DNA from: Coleophoma eucalyptorum
Taxonomy: Eukaryota; Ascomycota; Leotiomycetes; Helotiales; Dermateaceae
Length of the DNA: 64,000 nucleotides
Direction of reading: 5' to 3'
Assembly: GCA_026120035.1 (NCBI GenBank)
Contig: JALRME010000046.1
Location: 165,075 to 229,074, forward strand
Under the pieces are notes generated by a model that saw only the letters and a list, made by a program, of their open reading frames with translations, searched no databases and had not been told where the DNA came from. This document shows, in pieces, positions 56,204-64,000 of this stretch (position 1 is its first letter; each line of letters starts with the position of its first letter). The position numbers and the translations under genes were made by a program.

Positions 56204-57291
56204 ATGGTATCTCATTCGCCCTGTCAATTTGATGGATACAAATCCCAGACTATTAGCTACAAGAGCACCTCAGACGGCGACCTTGAACTTGAGATTCTGT
56301 TCCCTGAGATCAGAAGCACTGTCCCAACTACAGTATTGTTGCACTACCATGGAGGCTTTCTAGTATGTAATGAGAGCTGCTACCAAGATGGCTACTATTC
56401 TAACTTCCATGCCTTCAGGTTGTAGGCGACCGGTATGCTTTTCTACCATACTGGCTTGTGCATGCCTGCATTCGCAGAAGATGGGTCTTTGTGAGCCCCG
56501 AATATCGCCTGCTGCCGGAATCAACTGCCCAGAGATCTCTAGAAGACGCTGTTGATGCCTATGAATGGGTGATTTCCTCCCTCTCTAAGACAGTGGGTTG
56601 TGACGTTGGCTCCCTTATTTTGGCGGGATCAAGTGCTGGAGCTTACCTTGCATTGGCAACTGCGGCTCAAATCCAGATACAGCCAAGCGGTCTTTTATTG
56701 ATGTACGGTATGTTAGATGCCACACATGACCGTTACACGACTCCGGGGATGAACATTTTTGGCCAGCCAGCAATTGAAACACGTTCGATCCTCCCCAAGT
56801 TTCCGATGAGCAGGGCGGATAGCCCAGGTTCTACATTATCGGCTTATCCCTTGCCTCAAAACCTGAGAGTAGATTCCCGGTTTCAACTGGTCTTAGCTCT
56901 CCACATTGATGCTCTATTCCTCGACTACATGACTGGAATTGCTGGACTCGGTGCAAAGATTGCTGTCCAAGGAATAGATATCATTCCAAAAGAACACCGA
57001 AATTTGTTTCCTTTAACATTCTCCGAACTAGCTCACCTTGCTCCTACAATGTTGATGCATGGCAAGAATGATTCTGCTGTACCGGTAATACAGAGTTTGC
57101 TAGCCGCGGAGAAGCTCCGGGCGACTGGGGTTGAGGTACATACTGAGTTTCCTGAAGATGCGGAACATGGGTTCGATGCAAGAGTTGGTAGCGTAGATAT
57201 CGAAGGTGCAGACGGGGAGAAGGTCATGGGTTACCAGAGCTTGAGAAATGTCATCAGCTTTTTGGACGCGATCATAAGCAGAAAACTTTAG
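56204..57291 (+). CDS. Alpha/beta-hydrolase esterase/lipase (HSL-like)
   Basis: Two exons, 56204-56362 and 56419-57291, with a 56-nt intron inside the oxyanion-hole region; 343 aa. Motifs: LLHYHGGFL just before the junction, VFVSPEYRLLPEST...SLEDAVDAYEWV (typical of this family), nucleophile elbow AGSSAGAYLAL, Asp in MLMHGKNDSAVP and His in DAEHGFDAR. The family hydrolyses carboxylic esters. No signal peptide. It lies 0.38 kb upstream of a P450 in the same direction, so the two may act on the same compound; that link is inference from position. Confidence 0.87.
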
Positions 57292-57667
57292 ATAGCATAA
57301 TAGGATCTGGTACTTCAGGCAAATTTTGTTATAGGCATGATGTCACTAGGTTTATTCCAACCATATCCATACATCCGAATAGAAGACCACATGTTGAATG
57401 GCAGTGTGGGTTATTGGCTGTCGGAATTAGCGGCTAGCAATATACCAGTCGACGGAAAACTAGTAATGAATTACAGTTCCGCGAGATCTAATACGCTAGT
57501 TCCGCCTTGTGTATTTAGGTTAGGTTCCCCAGAAATAGTCGGCTAATATGTCGGACTTCTTTACTTGCGGCAGAATACATTTTAAGTCGTGCCAAGTGTC
57601 AATTATCATTTTAAATTGGTTTAAGACCACACACTGCTTCACATATTGTCATCCACCAGCAACGATA

Positions 57668-59375
57668 ATGTCGATGGCCATAAACGAAGCCTCGAACGCG
57701 ACGACCATGAGTTTCACAATGGTCATATATCTCAGTATCATCAACTTCCTCGTTATAGGAGCCTATATTACATACTATCGTTACTTTCACCCCCTTGCAG
57801 CATATCCCGGACCTATGCTAGCTTCCTTCTCCAATATATGGAAGGCTTATCAACTATGGAGTTTGCATATGCCTGAGACCCTTTTACAACTGCATGAGAA
57901 GTATGGCAAGGTGGTTCGTGTTGGCCCAAACGATTTGTCCTTCAATGGGGGCACAGCCGTCGCGTCAATCTACAAAGCTGGTCGAGCTTTACCTAAGACC
58001 AAATTTTATGACGGATTCACAACCTTCAATCCAAATCTTTTTGGCACCCAGGATGAAGAAGTGAGTTCCCTGGTAAAAGTCTCAGTGAACGTTAAAAGGG
58101 CTATAACTGACTCAAAGCACTTTCACAAACTAGATACACGCCGTTCGACGCCGCCAAATGGCTCATGCGTTCTCTCTACGGTCAATCAAGGAGATGGAGC
58201 CGTTCATTGATAAGCACATCCTCCTTCTCCGCAAGAACCTCGACCACCATTCGAAAAACGGGGACATCTTTGACTTGAAGGAGTTAATCGCATACTATGT
58301 GCTTGACGTCTTGGGGGAGCTAGCTTTCAGCAGAAGTTTTAATGCTCAGATCGAACAGTCGCAGGAGGAGCTTCCACCGATAAATGATCATATCTTCTTA
58401 GCCTGTTTGCTGGGTCAGCTGCCAGAACTAATGCCTATTTTAAAGGTGCTAGCTGCCTGGATGCCCTTGCCATGGTTCCAAAGGCTATTAGGCGCCCGGA
58501 AGCATCTCAAAGATCTCACTGCAAAGTGCGTCGCGAGAAAACTCAGTGAGAAGGTTGGTGACAGAAAGGATCTCCTCACGTGTCTCATAAATGCGGAAGA
58601 TCCAGAAACAGGAACAAAACTGACCGAGCTTGATATAAATACGGAAGCATTTGCGATGATGTAGGTGGAATCAGCTTCCATTAAACTTACTCTGACTTGT
58701 GCCATGCAGTGTCGCAGGATCTCATACTACATCCGGAACCCTGACCCTCCTATTTTCGCACCTACTTCAGAATCGAGCAATTTTGAAGAGAGTTGTGGCC
58801 GAGATTGATTTGAGAGTTTCCAACGATGCTGAAATGAACGTTCCTATCGAAGAACTTGAGCAGGAGTTGACCTATACACTGGCATGTGTACACGAGAACT
58901 TCAGAATCAACCCCGTCTTCACAATGCCATTGCCGCGCAAGGTGACTGCTTTTGGAGGCGTAGAGATTGACGGCCATGTTGTTCCAGAAGGTGTAAGGAC
59001 GCTTCTTCGCTATAATACTGGATACTGCTTACAAAGTCTAATCAGACGACTGTTTTCAGTCTCAATCACGTAATACATCACAATCCGTCAATATGGGGAC
59101 TTGATCATAACACGTTTGACCCATCCCGATTTCTTGGGCCAAATGCAGAAGCTCTCAAACGAAACTTGACACCTTTTAGCGTCGGACACCGAATGTGCAT
59201 CGGACGGAATATGGCCATGACCAACATTCTTAAGGTACTGACCACTGTGCTAAAATATTACGAGCTGGAGACGGTGAATCCAGAAGAGAAAATCTCAACA
59301 ATCAGTGTTGGAATCTCGGAGAAGGATGGTCCATTACTGTGTCGTGCGAGGAAAAGAGTGTCGATGTCTAAATGA
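57668..59375 (+). CDS. Cytochrome P450 monooxygenase
   Basis: Four exons: 57668-58060, 58134-58660, 58710-58992, 59046-59375; 510 aa. An N-terminal membrane anchor (TMVIYLSIINFLVIGAYITYY) precedes the proline-rich hinge AAYPGP, so it is ER-bound. Then YGKVVRVGPNDLSF and DEEIHAVRRRQMAHAFS (helix C region), I-helix AGSHTTSGT (about residues 309-317), K-helix E369-x-x-R372 in ENFR, PLPRKV, the FDPSRFLG segment and the heme loop FSVGHRMCIGRN with thiolate Cys at about 452. Intron 3 is GTAAGG...CTAATCAG; the nearer TTTCAG acceptor gives a stop. This resembles fungal P450s of benzoate para-hydroxylase or secondary-metabolism type (CYP families not assignable by eye). Intact. Confidence 0.92.
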
Positions 59376-61342
59376 TCATGCCTCGAATACATAGTAAAAA
59401 ACAAATGTTTCTGTAGATTAATTTTAAACTGTGAACGATTTAACCGATCATGGGAGGCTACAAGGTCGTTGACCGCAACAAGATTAACGATGCTTCGTCC
59501 AAGCTCTGATACCATACAATTACCACCATCGAAAGTGACAAGCAATTCCTATGTGCATAACAGCGACAAGCTCTCATAAATTATGTAAAGTTTGTAGCAT
59601 ATGAAATAAACTTCTGCTGAAAAAACATGTAAGATTTTTGAAAAGATTTTGAACTTGTGATATTAACTTCAGATACTATTTGGTCCGAAGGACCTGTTGA
59701 ACCCAGTTTATTCACGAGAATGCTCGCAGTACTTAAAGCAACAAAATCTCATTTACGCTCATTGCTACCTATCGTTTTCCTTATCTAACCACTTAGATTC
59801 AAAGTGTGAAGCATGCACAGATAGAACAGCGTGTGGGACAGAGAAATCGAGTTGCCAAGGTCAAAAGCGGAATCGGTCACGGAAGCGGAAATCTCCTCGG
59901 AATTAGCGCAAGGCTATCTGATTCCATCACTTAACGAGTAGAACATGGAACACAATATGTTCAGAGACAACATCTTGAGCGTATGACGGCCCCCAGTGGA
60001 AATGTTGCCGTAGTGCTGCCCCGCACTTACAGGGAAGCATTCCGATACCCAATTTCTGCCTGCATGATGATTAGCCACTTTTCTTCCTGTAAGAGGTTCG
60101 ATATCAGGCGCCAGAAGCCAATATTGCCACAATTACAGCCCACGAGGGAGAATCGTCCGTCGATCAAGACATCAAGTTTCTTCTTTTTGATGTCTGCTGC
60201 CCCCGGTGCAATGGTCTGCTCTGGTCAGCATTCCGCTGTGCGTCCCGTGCAAGTTCCGATTACATATTGTCCCAGAACTTTACGAGCCTCTCCCAGGTAG
60301 CCCACATCTTCAAAGAGGCTCAGTAGCATCATGGCCTACAACTTCAAGATTTGATTCCTCGCCACCTCTGAGTTTGTATTAGTGAAGATAGCAAACCGAA
60401 AATTGTAGACGAAAAAGGCGGATATGGTAGCCGATTTTGAATCGAAATAGACTTACGGATGGTTGATCAGAAACGAGGCCACATCGTAAACGTTCTCACT
60501 TAGAACGAAACAAATATCACTCTTATTAGAGGGCTATCTTAATTCCTCTGTAGGCTATTTTCTGGAAATTTTTAGCACCAGGCGTTGAAAGAGTTGAATT
60601 CGGAGTAAGGACTAAGAAGGAGGATCATTGTATAGAAGAATAGTCGGCCCGGTGGCTATATCCAAAAGGTGACAATATTCAAAAGACTTACTACCACTAG
60701 CTAATACCTACTGTTGTGTGTTTTTGTTTTGCACTTTCTTTCTACAAACTAGAAGAGTGAACAATATACTCATGCTTGCTGATGTGCGTTCTGATTTGGC
60801 CTACTATTTAGCCTCCAGCGAGATGAGACTTGATGGTGGAACTAACAAACCAACTAAGAGCATCTTAGATGCTCAAATTATGGCCTTTTTATATTTTGCA
60901 CTAACTCCTTCAATCAACTCTCAACCATTTACAACCACAAATTGTAGTTTCGGTTGCTTATCGACCACCTCTCTTGAATCATCCTACATTGCTAGCCTAT
61001 TGCAGGCGATAAGTACTCGCAACTTCTTCGCATCATTTTTCACTTCGCATTATCCAAATCCATGTATAAAACTGGTAGGTAAAAGTGGGGAAATAGGGTG
61101 GAGGAGCTGGCTAATGATTAGCGCCAGGTGGCGTTTTGCGGGGAATGGATGAAGGATGGCGTCGACGGGTTTCGCTCGGTCTGAAGGAGAGAGCCACTCG
61201 CCCTTTTAAAAAATCCCATTACTCAACTGCGCAACTATTTCGCAAAACCTCTGCTACTGGCTATGTTGGCGAATAGATCAGGATCTATATCCTTGCGCCT
61301 ACCTAAACCCCCTCTCTGCATTTGGCGTTTCTAGCTTCTCTA
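59376..61342. other. 2-kb gene-free interval
   Basis: No gene is supported. Minus-strand frames near 59915-60300 keep some protein-like composition but are broken by stops and match no family I know. The right end holds the regulator promoter. Confidence 0.4.
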
Positions 61343-63577
61343 ATGGACACCTCTGAGCCACGGGTCAAGCGCTCGCGCTCCCGCCGAGCACAGTACGTCA
61401 ATCAAGCATGGTAAGGCAGCATAGCATTCGCGAGTCTTTTATTTAATAGCTGATATCATCTAGTAACGAGTGCAAAAGGCGGAAGATCAAATGTGATGGT
61501 GCCAAGCCTTGCACTAGATGCGTATCACTCTCCGCATCATGCATCTACGTTAGACATAACCGGCACCCGTTGCACAGACAGTCGTAGGTATTTAGCAGGT
61601 CATGCTTAACATGGTTAACGAGATCTTTAGACAGCTTACCGCGAGTGAGGATGTCCAGAATCCAGATCAGCCAGTTGAAGATCAAAGCCAGAATCTGCCA
61701 GCAGTCGTCTGCTACCCAGGCAATCCGCTCCATCATGAAGGCCGGTCGACATCATCTAACACCGCCAACTCAGCTTCGAAACAGCAGAATTGCCAATCTC
61801 CTGCTCGCTCTGCCATAGGAATTCCTGACTTTTGGGGACCGTCCAGCTCAGAATTCACCTTGAACGTGGTGAACGGAAATCTCAGGGCATTGGGCATTCC
61901 GGCAGCCATTCTTGAAAAAGAGAACTCTATGCTTGAAAGTGCATCTAGTTCGGCATCTCCAGTAGTACACTACGGCCCCTTCATGAAGATTCTGACCATG
62001 GATCCTCTGTGGGACGTGAACAACGAGAATGCCATCGATTTGATCAATAGTTGGTGTGATGGCGTCGGCTCGCTTTATCCTTTTGTAAGCCGCCACAACA
62101 TGGTTGAGACGGCGAACCGTGTCTTCAATTCTTTGGAACACGCAAAGGTCAACGGGCTCAAATCCAAAGGCAGTTCTGTTGCAGAGACGCTTTTTACAAA
62201 CGAGACAAATAAGATGAAGATTATACTGGCCATTGGGTGTACCCTTGAGGGCAATGGTAAAAATTATCAAGCGCAACGACTTTTCCAGAGTATAACAGAA
62301 GCTGTGGAGGGCCTCATTTGGAATTCGGATGGAATCAATGGCATCCAGCTTCTTGTTTTAGTGGTTTGTTCAAGAATTCAAGATGCTTAAATATAACCTT
62401 ACTTATCTTCTCTAGGCAATGTACCATTACCACCTTGACGATGAAGTGCGTGCAGGCCGAATAATTGGGTTTGCGTCCCGTCTTTGTTTAGAAATGGGCC
62501 TACATCGCAGAGAGATGGTAGAGAAGACCTTCTCGAATCAGGAGGATCGATCTATTGCCTTGCAAACTTTTTGGTCTGTGTACATATTTGAGAGAAGAAC
62601 AAGTCTTGGTCAAGGCACTCCGTTCTCAATCCAAGATGCTTACGTTGATCCCTCACTGTTCACTCTTGTACGTATTGGGCTACAGATTTTGAATGAAACT
62701 TACACGAGTCTAGGACGCGCCGAATACTTTGTTATCAGCCACACTTGAATGGACCGAACTTGCTGGTAAAGCGTGGCAGGCACTAAATTGCCAAGCCGAG
62801 ACAGGGTCCAAGATAAACCAAGTTGACCTGGATTATCTCGACTATCAAATCAATCATTGGTATGACAAGCTACCGGGCTATCTCAAACTTGAAAAGGGCG
62901 GGCTTTCAGACCCAACCCATTTTCAGGATCCTACATTTCACAAAGCTGTCCTCTTTATTCGCAAAAGCCACCTTCGCAATTTAATATATCGGCCAGCGTT
63001 GCAATCATCCTCACGAATCAGCCAAAACAAACAATGTGCCCTGACTGCGAGCAGCATTGCGAAGGATGCAATCAGAACCCTCTCAGAACTTAACGAAAAT
63101 GCTATACTAATTCAGACTCACGCGGTGTTCTTCAAGCACCTTTTGTTGACTGCCTTCGGAAATCTGTTGCTAGCGGTCGTCAATGCGCCGAATATGTTCT
63201 GGGATGGGGTAAAAGGAGAATTTGATATGGCCCTAAGACTGATCCAAATTCTGAGTATGCGATCTTGCCCATTGATGAGACTATGGCGACGCCTACAGGG
63301 CTTGCGGGAAATCCAAAAAAACCTATTTCGTTCTTCAACGGAAAGACCTCGAGATAGTAACCAAGAGTCCATCGATAATACTATCCAGTCTCTCTCATTC
63401 GATGAGCTGTTTCCAGCTTGTCCAGTAATACCGGACCTACTGGCAGAGACTTGTTATCCCAACTTCAATGTAGAAGGCTCACAAATAATGGAGCACGTCA
63501 ATGACTGGTTTGAGCCTCTGACAGGATCTAGTGCCTTCTTTGATTTCCCTTTTGAAGACTGGAGAGACTCGACATAA
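61343..63577 (+). CDS. Zn2Cys6 transcription factor with fungal-specific regulatory domain
   Basis: Five exons: 61343-61410, 61464-61548, 61599-62363, 62416-62667, 62714-63577; phases agree and give 677 aa. The zinc cluster, C-x2-C-x6-C-x5-C-x2-C-x6-C (residues about 23-49), is split by intron 1 after its first Cys. The Fungal_trans domain includes LINSWCDGVGSLYPFVSRHNMV, MKIILAIGCTLEGNGK, GFASRLCLEMGLHRR and ALQTFWSVYIFERRTSLGQGTPFSIQD, then WTELAGKAWQALN. The second intron (61549-61598, weak GTTAGA donor) is inferred because direct reading meets a stop after RQS. Its position, 2 kb past the P450 and in the same direction as P450 and esterase, suggests local control; targets are unknown. Confidence 0.88.
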
Positions 63578-63904
63578 CCAAAGGGAATAAGGTGATGATT
63601 TTCAGATAAGGAGGCCAATACCATTGAATAGATTAGACCAAAGCAAAAGGGATAAGTTCGGACTCAGTCATATATCTGCAAGGGCGAGAGAGGTGGAAGT
63701 CTACTTGGAGATTATCTTATCCTAGCCTATAGTCAATGAAAGTTTCAATTACCCACCAAGAGAAACAGAATAAAATAAGTCTAAGTCAACTATTTCTCTA
63801 TATACTACGATCTAGCTATAATAATTATAGGAGGAATAACCTAACCTTAGGTAGAAATATACTTAATTAGAGTAAGTTGTTTTTTATCTTCTGGTACTCC
63901 TTGA

Positions 63905-63947
<43 letters not shown>

Positions 63948-64000
63948 TAAAATAGTATATGTATATATACCACTAGAGTGTATATATGTTGAAATGTGAG
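63578..64000. other. AT-rich right edge
   Basis: About 420 bp, no coding signal, increasingly TA-rich toward the window end. Contains a (TA)n tract. Confidence 0.5.
63911..63944. repeat. (TA)17 microsatellite
   Basis: Thirty-four bases of perfect TA dinucleotide within a longer TA-rich stretch. Confidence 0.9.

Noticed and set aside
59915..60300. Protein-like minus-strand segment with several stops
   Set aside because: Possible pseudogene, but no family could be named and frames do not chain; not enough support.
60718..61152. Plus-strand frame of 144 codons
   Set aside because: No domain, no codon pattern, unsupported start, and it overlaps the regulator's promoter.

Overview
The window is nuclear DNA of a filamentous ascomycete (Pezizomycotina). 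The evidence is short introns of about 45-75 nt with GT-AG ends, a HET-domain gene, a fungal-rhodopsin (Pth11-like) receptor, three Zn2Cys6 transcription factors, a P450, MFS permeases, a Clr5-domain gene and AT-rich islands with solo LTRs. The class cannot be fixed from this sequence alone. Gene models were built by hand from reading frames, splice signals and protein-family conservation; exon phases were checked arithmetically for nearly all of them.

1-20 kb is mostly conserved, housekeeping-like sequence: a thioredoxin/transglutaminase-like fusion running off the left edge, a seven-helix receptor, a 4.1-kb gene-free stretch, a formamidase, a short-chain dehydrogenase, tubulin cofactor D, a HET protein and a TatD-type metal hydrolase.

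20-35 kb looks like a co-regulated catabolic cluster: amidohydrolase, Dal5-type permease, alcohol acetyltransferase-like enzyme, HAD hydrolase, decayed succinate-semialdehyde-type dehydrogenase, GABA-type aminotransferase and a Zn2Cys6 activator. Six copies of an 18-bp inverted repeat (CCGGGTAC-N2-GTACCCGG, that is CGG-N10-CCG) lie between these genes. I saw no copy elsewhere in the window. They are the best candidate for the operator of the local regulator. The inferred chemistry is hydrolysis of an amide or lactam to an amino acid, transamination to a semialdehyde, and oxidation; the last step is broken here.

35-51 kb is a dynamic accessory region: a second Zn2Cys6 factor, a solo LTR, a monocarboxylate-type MFS gene, a truncated M3 metallopeptidase fused tail-to-tail with a truncated Baeyer-Villiger-type monooxygenase, minisatellites and an HSL-type esterase. 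It ends in a remnant of a bacterial-type peptidoglycan-recycling module: anhydro-N-acetylmuramate kinase (AnmK) with two compensating frameshifts, the C-terminal end of N-acetylmuramate-6-phosphate etherase (MurQ), and a broken permease. A second solo LTR sits between AnmK and MurQ.

52-64 kb holds an unrecognised glycine/alanine-rich protein, a Clr5-domain protein, an AT-rich LTR-bearing island, a second esterase, an intact P450 and a third Zn2Cys6 factor. The esterase, P450 and regulator could form a small detoxification or secondary-metabolism group.
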